NCBI GenBank assembly: GCA_963664665.2
Contig: CAXXMH010000007.1
Span: forward strand, 124,001-188,000
Origin: Bin55 sp963664665
GTDB taxonomy: Bacteria > Pseudomonadota > Gammaproteobacteria > Pseudomonadales > Azotimanducaceae
Length of the DNA stretch: 64,000 nucleotides
Direction of reading: 5' to 3'
The translations under genes were made by a program, and so were the position numbers. Shown in pieces: positions 55,040 through 63,012 of this stretch (position 1 is the first letter of the stretch; every line of letters begins with the position of its first letter). The notes beneath the pieces were generated by a model, which saw only the letters and a program-made list of their open reading frames with translations, did no database searches and was not told the origin of the DNA.

Positions 55040-56326
55040 CTAGACCGTATCGCCGCCGCTGACTTTCTTTTCCATTGGCTTGTATTTCAGCATCGGTTTG
55101 TGAGCCTCGCAGTCACGGACCATTTTGGCGTCTACCACCACGCCAATTACGTCAGACTTCGACGGAATTTCGTACATGACATCTAGAAGTACTTCCTCAA
55201 GGATTGAGCGGAGACCTCGAGCGCCCGTCTTGCGCTCGACGGCGCGTTCCGCAATCGCGTCCAACGCATCTTCATTGAACACTAGGTCAACTTCCTCCAT
55301 GCCGAGGATTGCCTGATATTGTTTAATCAGTGAGTTCTTTGGCTCGGTCAAAATCTTGACGAGTGCGTTCGTGTCAAGTTCTTGTAACGTTGTCACGACC
55401 GGAAGACGACCAACAAGCTCGGGGATCAATCCGTACTTGATCAGGTCTTCAGGCTCGACCGTTCGCAAAATCTCGCCAATCTGGACCGCGTCCTCCTCAC
55501 CTTGCACGGTCGCATTGAAGCCTATTCCGCTCTTTGAGGTACGATTTTGGATTACTTTCTCCAAGCCGGAGAATGCGCCGCCTACGATAAAGAGGATATC
55601 TGATGTATCCACTTGGATGAACTCTTGCTGTGGGTGTTTTCGTCCACCTTGTGGCGGTATAGCCGCGGTCGTGCCTTCAATTAACTTCAGGAGAGCCTGT
55701 TGCACGCCTTCGCCAGAGACATCTCTTGTGATGGATGGATGATCTGTCTTTCGCGAAATCTTGTCGATTTCATCGATGTAGACGATGCCTCGTTGCGCTT
55801 TCTTGACGTCGTAGTCACATGTCTGAAGCAGCTTTTGAATAATGTTCTCGACATCTTCGCCGACGTATCCCGCTTCGGTCAACGTCGTCGCATCTGCGAT
55901 GACAAACGGTACCTTGAGCATACGCGCAAGCGTTTCCGCTAGCAGTGTCTTACCTGAGCCGGTGGGGCCGATGAGCAGTATGTTCGATTTTGCGAGTTCT
56001 ACGTCAGATTGTTTGCCACCATTGCGGAGTCGTTTGTAATGGTTGTACACCGCTACTGACAGAATGCGCTTCGCGTAGTCCTGCCCGATGACGTGACCAT
56101 CAAGAAACTCATTGATCTTCTTGGGGACGGGCAGTTCGTCTGACTCGGGACGCTCCTGCTCTACCGGCTTCTTCGGTTGCTTGATGATCCCGGCGCAGAT
56201 CGCGACGCATTCATCACAAATGTAAACGTCATCCTGACCTGCGATGAGTTTGTCGACTTCCTGACCATTCTTAAAACAAAAGGAACATTCGGCGACATCG
56301 TCTGATCCGCCTTCTCGATCACTCAT
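55040..56326 (-). CDS. clpX: ATP-dependent Clp protease ATPase subunit ClpX
   Basis: ClpX unfolds tagged proteins for ClpP. The 428 residues match the family. The zinc-binding domain has Cys14, Cys17, Cys37 and Cys40. Walker A is GPTGSGKTLLAETLAR, Walker B is GIVYIDEIDKI, and the ClpP-binding loop is IGFNATV. The pore loop YVGED is intact. The start MSDREGG is supported by comparison with the family. Directly upstream lies a small gene with two more copies of the zinc-binding domain; at the DNA level its second unit resembles the clpX 5' end and leader. Confidence 0.98.
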   Translation of the reverse strand: MSDREGGSDDVAECSFCFKNGQEVDKLIAGQDDVYICDECVAICAGIIKQPKKPVEQERPESDELPVPKKINEFLDGHVIGQDYAKRILSVAVYNHYKRLRNGGKQSDVELAKSNILLIGPTGSGKTLLAETLARMLKVPFVIADATTLTEAGYVGEDVENIIQKLLQTCDYDVKKAQRGIVYIDEIDKISRKTDHPSITRDVSGEGVQQALLKLIEGTTAAIPPQGGRKHPQQEFIQVDTSDILFIVGGAFSGLEKVIQNRTSKSGIGFNATVQGEEDAVQIGEILRTVEPEDLIKYGLIPELVGRLPVVTTLQELDTNALVKILTEPKNSLIKQYQAILGMEEVDLVFNEDALDAIAERAVERKTGARGLRSILEEVLLDVMYEIPSKSDVIGVVVDAKMVRDCEAHKPMLKYKPMEKKVSGGDTV

Positions 56327-56702
56327 GTTGTTGATTCCATACCTATTCCTGGTGTGCTTACGCGCGCTTTATGATCCCGGCGCAGATTACGACGCATTCA
56401 TCACAAATGTAAGCGTCACTCTGCCCTGCGATGAGTTGCTCGACGTCCTGACCATTTTTAAAACAAAAGGAACATTCGGCGACATCGTCTGAATCGCCTT
56501 CTCGATCACGCATGTTGTTGATTCCAAACCAATTCCTGGTGCGCTTACGAGCGCGCTTTTTGATGCCAGTGCAAAGCGCGACGCATTCATCACAAATGTG
56601 AACGTCATCCTCACGCTTAATGAGAATGTCAACTTCTTGACCGTTTTTCAAGCAGAACGAACATTCGGCCGCAACGGCTGTGCCGCTTTCTACGTCAATC
56701 AT
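56165..56702 (-). repeat. Three tandem copies of the ClpX zinc-binding-domain region
   Basis: The DNA coding for the zinc-binding domain occurs three times in a row: near 56545-56702, 56355-56540 and 56165-56350, the last being the start of clpX itself. The common point GAACATTCGG falls at about 56659, 56470 and 56283, giving spacings of 189 and 187 bp. The two-base difference lies just after the second unit and breaks the frame between it and clpX. Units two and three are the most alike. Confidence 0.88.
56358..56702 (-). CDS. Free-standing protein of two ClpX-type zinc-binding domains
   Basis: This 114-residue protein consists of two ClpX zinc-binding domains joined by a basic linker (KKRARKRTRNW). 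All eight cysteines are present: 14, 17, 37, 40 and 77, 80, 100, 103. There is no AAA+ domain. In ClpX this domain dimerises and binds substrates and adaptors such as SspB, so a separate copy could titrate adaptors or join ClpX hexamers; this is inference. It arose by tandem duplication of the clpX 5' region, lies 31 bp before clpX and shares its direction. Loss of two bases after the second domain gives its stop; otherwise it would fuse in frame to clpX. Confidence 0.78.
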   Translation of the reverse strand: MIDVESGTAVAAECSFCLKNGQEVDILIKREDDVHICDECVALCTGIKKRARKRTRNWFGINNMRDREGDSDDVAECSFCFKNGQDVEQLIAGQSDAYICDECVVICAGIIKRA

Positions 56703-56856
56703 GGTGTAGATTTTCTTCCGTTAGCACGTGCACTTTCATGTGCGCAGTGTTCAAAGAATAGCACGTTACTAGCTATATAGACCACCCTTCGTTACATACA
56801 CATTTTGCAGAATGCAGTTGCGAATCCTAGCTTCTACCCGTTTTCGGCTACCTAAA

Positions 56857-57465
56857 TCACTCGTTGGCCGCCTTTGGCAGCTTGACGCGTGGTTCTTGCA
56901 CCTTGTCGATTAGGCCGTATTCTGACGCTTCCGCGGGAGTCATCCAGTAATCGCGATCAGTGTCATTCGCGATCTGTTCGACGGATTTGCCGGTGTGCAA
57001 CGCCAGCAATTCATTAAGTTGCTGGCGGATCGCCAATATCTCACGCGCAGCAATCTCAATGTCAGCCGCCACACCTCTTGAACCACCAGACGGCTGATGA
57101 AGCATGATGCGCGCATTCGGCAAAGCGTAGCGCTTATTGGTCGCGCCGGACGCCAAAAGAAAAGCGCCCATGCTTGCTGCTTGCCCGATGCATGTTGTCT
57201 CCACGTCACAGCGTACAAATTGCATGGTGTCGTAGATCGATAATCCAGCCGTCACGGAACCGCCTGGTGAATTGATATACAAGTGCGTGTCTTTATCCGG
57301 GTTCTCAGATTCGCACCACAACAATTGCGCGACTACCACACTAGCCACCGCGTCGTCAATCGCTCCGTTAATAAAGATGATGCGTTCCTTTAGAAGACGC
57401 GAGAACAAGTCGTAGGAGCGTTCACCCCTTGCCGTCTGTTCCAGCACCATTGGCACAAGCGCCAT
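56857..57465 (-). CDS. clpP: ATP-dependent Clp protease proteolytic subunit ClpP
   Basis: ClpP forms the peptidase barrel used by ClpA and ClpX. The 202-residue protein has the catalytic serine in CIGQAASMGAFLLA, the histidine in IMLHQPSGGSRGVAADIEI and the aspartate in TDRDYWMTPAEA. A longer frame reaches 57549, inside tig, but the ATG at 57465 gives the expected MALVPMVLEQTARGERSYD start, 19 bp after the tig stop. The double zinc-binding-domain gene lies between clpP and clpX. Confidence 0.97.
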   Translation of the reverse strand: MALVPMVLEQTARGERSYDLFSRLLKERIIFINGAIDDAVASVVVAQLLWCESENPDKDTHLYINSPGGSVTAGLSIYDTMQFVRCDVETTCIGQAASMGAFLLASGATNKRYALPNARIMLHQPSGGSRGVAADIEIAAREILAIRQQLNELLALHTGKSVEQIANDTDRDYWMTPAEASEYGLIDKVQEPRVKLPKAANE

Positions 57466-57484
57466 ATGCAAATTACTCCTTTGG

Positions 57485-59302
57485 TTACGTGTTCTTCTTG
57501 AACAGTTTTTTGAATATGCCTGGTTTGTTCTGCTCGTCAGCGTCGGCATTCATCTCGACAGACGCAGAGCTCGTCGTCTCCTCGGCAGACTCTGAACTAG
57601 ACGTTGTCGATTCGAGTTCGTCCGACGGCGTTAGCGATTCATTTGTCGTCTCATCACTCGTATCGGTCGTAGCCGAAACAAAACCTTCAGGATCGGGCAA
57701 ACTAGGCGCTACTTTAAATATGTCGAGCGCGTCGTCGGCTTCCTCACCCGCAGGTTGAGAGAAAAACGTTTCAAAATCAACGTCCTCATCCTCGATCGAA
57801 GCTTCCTCAAGCAAAAGTTTGGTCGCTTGATCCAGCAGATTCTGCGTGATCAATTCTTGATAGTGCCGTTCGCCATACACGTAGTCGAGATATTCTTGCG
57901 CACGCGACTGATCTTCGACTAGGTTGACGCTGTCTGCCTTTGCCTGTATTTGAGAGGCGACCCATGCTTGATCGGGCTCCAAGTCACGTTGTTCAATCAA
58001 GGCTTGTTGAGTGAGCGTGAATACGACCCGCTGGATCGCTCGATTTACCTCACTCGTCCAAAACGTGCGCAGACTCTCGGGTATCAGACTTTCTTCGCCA
58101 TTGGATTCTGATGTCGATCCTGCTTCACCAGACTCGTGGTCGTGGTCGTGATCATGATCGTGGTCATGGTTATGCGAATGACTATTAGCCATCAGAAGAC
58201 TCTGATCTAGAGTCTCGCCATCTACGATCGGATCAAACAGGCGAATCGCCATAAACGTGGTCTGAATGTTCTGCTCACCGCCTTGGGTTGCCTCCAGAAA
58301 ACGCTGACGCAGCACTTCACGAGGTACGGTCGAAACGTGCTCCTTCGCGAGCGCCCACATCGCACGGTTCTGCAAAACCTGATCGGTCGTCTGCTCGATT
58401 GCTCGTTCGATCGAACTACGGGCAACAGGAAGTAAGTCCTCGATACTCTCCAGCTTTTCATCAGACATCGAATCGACAAGATGGCGAAATTCGGGTCGAC
58501 CGAAGAGAGATGGTCCTAACTGCGGTAAGTCGCCAGTATCAATTCGTGCAACGACGGCTGATTGGCTTTCAGGTACTGCACTCTCGTTAAAACTGAACTC
58601 ATTGATAAGTTCTTCGCGCGCGACATCGAGCTGGTCACCTAGCGTCTTACCTACGAGCTTGTCGTGCAGTGACTTAGACGTTTCGTTCTTGGGTGAGCGA
58701 AGCACGATCGGCAAGCGTTCTGTTGTACTCTCGGCAGCATCTTCTGAGTCGCCATCCGCTTCATTATCTGCGCTAGTTTCCGATTCAAGACGAAGCTCGA
58801 TCCAAACTCGATCGCCCTCTTTAGATTCAATGCCTTCGCCGTCTAGCTCGAACCAGTCGATGCATCGTTCTCGAGCATTGTTGATCTGGTTTCTTACTTC
58901 TTCATCGCTCAAATTGACACATGGTCGCTTGATCGTTAACGACGTGAGATCACCAATCTCAATCTGCGGCATTGTTTCGACGCGTACCTTGTACGTGTAA
59001 GCGGCATCAGCCGGCTTCGCGAGATACGGTCTACCGATCCACCCGGCTTGCAGTCCCTCGTCCGACAGGATTGCAGTACAGTTCTCATTGACGATTTTCT
59101 CAAGCACGTCACTTTGAATCGCACTGCCATATCTTTGGGAAATGACCTTACGGGGGGCTCTACCCTTGCGGAATCCTTTGAGATGGGCGCTGGACGCAAC
59201 TTCGTTCGTAAGTTCGTATGTACGTTGGTCTAACGCTTCCTGGGTGATTGGGACGGTGTATTCACGAGTGAATTCACCGATCTGATCGTATTCGTACGTC
59301 AT
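57485..59302 (-). CDS. tig: Trigger factor, enlarged and divergent
   Basis: Trigger factor is the ribosome-bound chaperone at the peptide exit. The N domain has the signature GFRKGRAPRKV (43-53), where family members read GFRxGxxP. A PPIase-like region (about 155-260) and the C-terminal arm region follow. At 605 residues it is about 170 longer than usual. Additions include an acidic insert in the PPIase region (175-195), a His/Asp tract at 374-390 (HSHNHDHDHDHDHDHE) and a Ser/Glu/Thr-rich tail of about 95 residues ending in the basic KPGIFKKLFKKNT. It lies upstream of clpP, with three tRNA genes before it. Confidence 0.85.
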   Translation of the reverse strand: MTYEYDQIGEFTREYTVPITQEALDQRTYELTNEVASSAHLKGFRKGRAPRKVISQRYGSAIQSDVLEKIVNENCTAILSDEGLQAGWIGRPYLAKPADAAYTYKVRVETMPQIEIGDLTSLTIKRPCVNLSDEEVRNQINNARERCIDWFELDGEGIESKEGDRVWIELRLESETSADNEADGDSEDAAESTTERLPIVLRSPKNETSKSLHDKLVGKTLGDQLDVAREELINEFSFNESAVPESQSAVVARIDTGDLPQLGPSLFGRPEFRHLVDSMSDEKLESIEDLLPVARSSIERAIEQTTDQVLQNRAMWALAKEHVSTVPREVLRQRFLEATQGGEQNIQTTFMAIRLFDPIVDGETLDQSLLMANSHSHNHDHDHDHDHDHESGEAGSTSESNGEESLIPESLRTFWTSEVNRAIQRVVFTLTQQALIEQRDLEPDQAWVASQIQAKADSVNLVEDQSRAQEYLDYVYGERHYQELITQNLLDQATKLLLEEASIEDEDVDFETFFSQPAGEEADDALDIFKVAPSLPDPEGFVSATTDTSDETTNESLTPSDELESTTSSSESAEETTSSASVEMNADADEQNKPGIFKKLFKKNT

Positions 59303-59324
59303 GCTCTAGTCTAATGAGAATTAG

Positions 59325-59400
59325 TGGGGTGGATGAAGGGATTTGAACCCTCGACATCCGGAACCACAATCCGGGGCTCTACCACTGAGCTACATCCACC
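59325..59400 (-). tRNA. tRNA-His (GTG)
   Basis: The minus strand folds into a cloverleaf with anticodon GTG in the loop of CGGATTGTGGTTCCG. The acceptor stem GTGGATG pairs with CATCCAC, followed by C and an encoded CCA. The extra G at the 5' end opposite the discriminator C is the mark of tRNA-His. Confidence 0.95.
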
Positions 59401-59433
59401 ACGCGATTCGATTTTACCAACGGTTTCCAAAGG

Positions 59434-59509
59434 TGGTACGCCTGGAAGGATTCGAACCTTCAACCCTTGGCTTAGAAGGCCAATGCTCTATCCATTGAGC
59501 TACAGGCGC
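59434..59509 (-). tRNA. tRNA-Arg (TCT)
   Basis: The minus strand folds into a cloverleaf with anticodon TCT in TTGGCCTTCTAAGCCAA. The acceptor GCGCCTG pairs with CAGGCGT (one G-U pair), followed by A and an encoded CCA. It is 34 bp from tRNA-His and probably in the same transcript. Confidence 0.95.
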
Positions 59510-59652
59510 AGACTGGGCCGATGTCTAGCGCCGTTGATGCCGCGCGCGATCACCACGTGAAGATCGACTGAAACCGGAGTCTCGGCTCGACGACATCAAA
59601 CGCCGTGGGTGCAATCCGTTCGCGAGAACGAGACTTCACCCGATTCGTTCAT

Positions 59653-59729
<77 letters not shown>

Positions 59730-59830
59730 GTGCGTGAATTATCCAAATCCAGCGAGCTGGTGCTCACGCTTTCGCACGCGAAATCACGTCGTCGAGACTC
59801 TCACGAAGAAATCAAAGGGGCGACGGTAGC

Positions 59831-60079
59831 CTAATCGTCCTTACCGTTGCCGCTATGCATACCACGCGGCAATGCCACTGCTCGAAATATGCTCAAGCAC
59901 ATGAATATTCCGACAGTTGCCCAAAATCCGGGATTCTGCAACGCCATCGGAAGGAAAACGAACATTTCGCCGACTCCCATGTACGTCCAAATAAACCAGA
60001 ACGGTATAGCGAGAAACGTCGCAAGTACGAAACTCACTATCCATCCAATAATCGGTATCGCATTGACCACCACAATCAC
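59831..60079 (-). CDS. Small membrane protein
   Basis: The 82-residue product has two or three hydrophobic segments: VNAIPIIGWIVSFVLATFLA, then FWFIWTYMGVGEMFVFLPMAL, and a third around FWATVGIFMCLSIF. It ends in a short polar tail with GMHSGNGKDD. No family is recognised. The frame looks like a real membrane protein because the hydrophobic pattern is regular and the tail is charged. It stands between the tRNA-Pro and folD genes. Its role is unknown. Confidence 0.55.
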   Translation of the reverse strand: MIVVVNAIPIIGWIVSFVLATFLAIPFWFIWTYMGVGEMFVFLPMALQNPGFWATVGIFMCLSIFRAVALPRGMHSGNGKDD

Positions 60080-60339
60080 CTCAAATTTCCGACATCAAGC
60101 GGATTGAGATCCGAGTGTTATTAGGATGCTCAGTCCGCCACAAGAATGGTAAAGATTTGGATCGTTGATGTTTGGCTAACCGAGACAGAAGTAAACACAA
60201 GGTTCACACTTATTGCATCCGGCACATGAGTCCTTCTGTGGAAACACTTCTGTATTGCGATCGAGTCTGGAGTGGTCACGAACTCAATGAACCAAATTAC
60301 AATTCCGGCGTTCGCCAAATACGCACTGCGAAGCTACCC

Positions 60340-61194
60340 TTGACCGCCAAGATTCTCAATGGCGAACGGATCGCCCGAAATATACGTAAAGAGGTCAAGG
60401 AGAAACTTGAACAGCGACGCCATCGCGGACTTCGGATGCCTTCGTTGTCGGTGGTGCTTGTCGGCGAAGATGCAGCTTCTGCGTTATATGTTCGACTAAA
60501 ACAGCGTGATTGCGAAGAAGTCGGGATCGATTGCCATGTCTATCACCTACCCGCGAGCGCGCTTGAAATCGAAGTTTGCGAGCTCGTAAGGCGAATAAAC
60601 GCGGACCCTCTGGTCGACGGGATTCTTGTTCAACTACCACTACCGCCCCACCTGAATGACTTCAATGTCATCGGCGAAATCGATCCTCGAAAGGACATTG
60701 ATGGCGTCTCTCCGCACAACATGGGTTTGCTCACACTTCGACATCCTGCGCACCGTAGCTGTACACCAAAGGGGGTCATGACTTTGCTTCAGCATACGGG
60801 AGCGAAATTGTTGGGTACACATAGCGTCGTTGTCGGGGCGTCCAACCATGTCGGACGCCCAATGGGATTAGAGCTCCTACTCGTTGGAAGCACGGTTACA
60901 ACGGCGCACAAGTTCACGCAGAACACGCAGGAGCTCGTACGTGAAGCCGACATACTCGTTTCTGCAACCGGGCATGCAGGTTTGATTAAAGGACACTGGG
61001 TCAAGCCTGGCGCGATTGTCATCGACGTGGGCATCGAGAAACAGTCAGATGGCTCACTACTGGGGGATGTAGATTTCGAAAGCGTCTCGAAGGTCGCGAG
61101 TTGGATCACCCCCGTTCCAGGCGGCGTTGGTCCCATGACTCGGGTTTCACTCCTTCAGAATCTCCTCGATTCAGTCAATCGAGCACCCAGTTGA
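60340..61194 (+). CDS. folD: Bifunctional methylenetetrahydrofolate dehydrogenase/cyclohydrolase FolD
   Basis: FolD interconverts 5,10-methylene-, methenyl- and 10-formyl-tetrahydrofolate, supplying one-carbon units for purines. From TTG at 60340 the product has 284 residues, as expected. YVRLKQRDCEEVGI holds the catalytic Tyr and Lys, followed by VQLPLP, KDIDGVSPHNMG, TPKGVMTLL and PGGVGPMTRV. An upstream ATG at 60172 would add 56 residues with no match to the family, so TTG is preferred. The stop overlaps the lpxH start (TTGA). Confidence 0.95.
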   Translation: MTAKILNGERIARNIRKEVKEKLEQRRHRGLRMPSLSVVLVGEDAASALYVRLKQRDCEEVGIDCHVYHLPASALEIEVCELVRRINADPLVDGILVQLPLPPHLNDFNVIGEIDPRKDIDGVSPHNMGLLTLRHPAHRSCTPKGVMTLLQHTGAKLLGTHSVVVGASNHVGRPMGLELLLVGSTVTTAHKFTQNTQELVREADILVSATGHAGLIKGHWVKPGAIVIDVGIEKQSDGSLLGDVDFESVSKVASWITPVPGGVGPMTRVSLLQNLLDSVNRAPS

Positions 61195-61907
61195 ATCGAA
61201 TTTTTATCTCGGATTTGCATCTCGAGTCCGAGAACGACGCCAAATATCGCTCGTTTCAACATGTGCTTCAAAGCGCATGCGACGAGGGTAATGAGGTCTA
61301 CATCCTAGGCGATCTGGTCGAGGTGTGGGTTGGTGATGATGACGATTCACGTTTTGCGGAGACTCTGATCGCAGATTTACGCAAGTGCGCTGCTCGAATT
61401 TCAGTACATGTGATGCACGGAAATAGAGATTTCCTCTATCGCGAGCGATTTGCGGAACGTACCGGCGCGTTTCTACTTACGGATCCTTTCGTTCTCGCCA
61501 GTGAGTCCCAAGCTGAAAGGATTCTTTTAGCCCACGGCGACGCGTATTGCACCAGCGATGCGGAATACATGCAAGTGCGACGTCTCTTCCGATCAACTGA
61601 ATGGCAGAATCAAATCCTCGGTTCAACGCTTGAAGAGCGGCGTGAACTCGCCCGTTCGCTGCGAGAACAGAGCAAAACAACAAACCAGTTAAAGGCCGCA
61701 AACATCACCGATGTCGTTGAAGCAGAAATCGAGAAGGACTTGAAATCACACGAATGCCAGACGATGATCCACGGTCATACACACAGACCAGGTATTCACG
61801 CACTAGAAAGTGGCGCAAGAAGAGTGGTGTTGGGGGATTGGGACCTGTGTGGTTGGTTATTACGTCAACACAATACGACGTTCAGACTAGAGCGCTTCGC
61901 GATTTAA
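61191..61907 (+). CDS. lpxH: UDP-2,3-diacylglucosamine hydrolase LpxH
   Basis: LpxH cleaves UDP-2,3-diacylglucosamine to lipid X in lipid A synthesis. The 238-residue protein has the metallophosphoesterase motifs ISDLHLE, GDLVEVWVGDDD, HGNRDF, AHGD and HGHTHRP. The start is TTG at 61191, overlapping the folD stop, because it directly precedes NRIFISDLHL; a longer frame inside folD would not fit. Its presence confirms a Gram-negative outer membrane with lipid A. Confidence 0.94.
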   Translation: MNRIFISDLHLESENDAKYRSFQHVLQSACDEGNEVYILGDLVEVWVGDDDDSRFAETLIADLRKCAARISVHVMHGNRDFLYRERFAERTGAFLLTDPFVLASESQAERILLAHGDAYCTSDAEYMQVRRLFRSTEWQNQILGSTLEERRELARSLREQSKTTNQLKAANITDVVEAEIEKDLKSHECQTMIHGHTHRPGIHALESGARRVVLGDWDLCGWLLRQHNTTFRLERFAI

Positions 61908-62515
61908 GTCGGCGGCGCACTTGGTACGCCGCTGTGAAATCTGAACTCGTTATCCGGACTAGACACCAGTTCGGAATCCAATTGGCATAGGTTCCCCAAT
62001 CTGCGTTCGCAGTGGTCCGCGTCCAGTTCCCACGCTTTCGCCATGTAGAACTCAAAATGCCGATCTTCTGCATCGTGCAGTTTCTCATACAGTGTCTTTA
62101 ATTCACCGTCTAGGACATCAAGCAACGCACCAATACGCTCGCAAGACCTCGCTTCGATCATCGCGCAAACCAATAGTTGATCAACGAGGCGTGCCGGTTC
62201 GCGCTTACTAATCCACGAATGCAAGCCACCGGCATATCGACCGGCGGACAGATGCTGCATTTGAACGTTGCGCTTCTTCGTCAGCTTCTGAACAAGCTCA
62301 AGATGTTTGAGTTCCTCACGCGCGATACGTGAGAGCGCCAATGTAAACCGTTGATCTAACCCGCTGCGATGTAAGAGAGAGACCGCTGTCGCAGCCGCCT
62401 TCTTTTCGCAGTTGGCTTGATCGAGGAGGAGGATTGGAATCTGACGAGATGCTTCTTCAAGCCAGCTTACCGGTGTTTGACAAAGTAATAGGCTCTGATT
62501 TAAGGACGATAGCAC
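61904..62515 (-). CDS. miaE: tRNA-(ms2io6A)-hydroxylase MiaE
   Basis: MiaE is a diiron enzyme that hydroxylates the isopentenyl group of ms2i6A37 in tRNA. The 203-residue protein is a four-helix bundle with ligand motifs IAREELKHLELV, MIEARSCERI and EDRHFEFY. The opening TPVSWLEEASRQIPILLLDQANCEKKAA, shown in its known form, is typical. Its stop overlaps the lpxH stop on the other strand. MiaA and MiaB, needed to make the substrate, are not in the window. Confidence 0.93.
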   Translation of the reverse strand: MLSSLNQSLLLCQTPVSWLEEASRQIPILLLDQANCEKKAAATAVSLLHRSGLDQRFTLALSRIAREELKHLELVQKLTKKRNVQMQHLSAGRYAGGLHSWISKREPARLVDQLLVCAMIEARSCERIGALLDVLDGELKTLYEKLHDAEDRHFEFYMAKAWELDADHCERRLGNLCQLDSELVSSPDNEFRFHSGVPSAPPT

Positions 62516-62517
62516 GC

Positions 62518-63012
62518 CTAATTCGCGCGTATCTTGTAGAACCGCTCAAAGGCTCCTCGAGAAGCCTCGTAGTAGAAATCTTCGATGTGTTTTAGTACGT
62601 TAATCGGGTCTTGCCAGCCGTCGAGTTGGTGCGGAGTACGCATACCCCACCCTGCGTAGTCACCTTCGCACCGCCCTAGAGCTTCATATACGCGGAGAGC
62701 CAAGTCTTCACGGTCTTCTCCTACGAATAAATCCGTCTTCGCTCGCAGTTGTGACTCATCGGCGACACCAACGATTGCCAAAATGCTGTCCCGCTTGAGT
62801 TGCGCTAGCCTCTCGAAGACCATCTCCTTTTGTTCGGGTTCGAAATTCTGCCAATCACGCACCTCGTTAAAAAATCGCTTACACCCACGACACACGTAGT
62901 CGCCGTGAGACGTCGAGCAAATTCCGACACACGGCGTCGATCGGGGTCTTGGTTTCAAGAAATGCTCTGATCGAACACCCCGAGTGCGCCTTGTCGACGA
63001 ATCTTCAGGCAT
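62518..63012 (-). CDS. DUF1289-family protein
   Basis: The 164-residue protein has a Cys-rich DUF1289 motif at residues 28-50, PCVGICSTSHGDYVCRGCKR, probably a metal site, followed by FNEVRDWQNF. The C-terminal 85 residues (TDLFVGEDREDLALRVYEALG and onward) are an added segment seen in some relatives. The function is unknown. Its start overlaps the purF stop by 8 bp, and it ends 2 bp before the miaE start. Confidence 0.8.
   Translation of the reverse strand: MPEDSSTRRTRGVRSEHFLKPRPRSTPCVGICSTSHGDYVCRGCKRFFNEVRDWQNFEPEQKEMVFERLAQLKRDSILAIVGVADESQLRAKTDLFVGEDREDLALRVYEALGRCEGDYAGWGMRTPHQLDGWQDPINVLKHIEDFYYEASRGAFERFYKIRAN

Noticed and set aside
58136..58180. Short repeated GTGGTC/ATGATC tract considered as an intergenic microsatellite
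   Set aside because: It encodes the His/Asp tract of trigger factor in frame and is described there.
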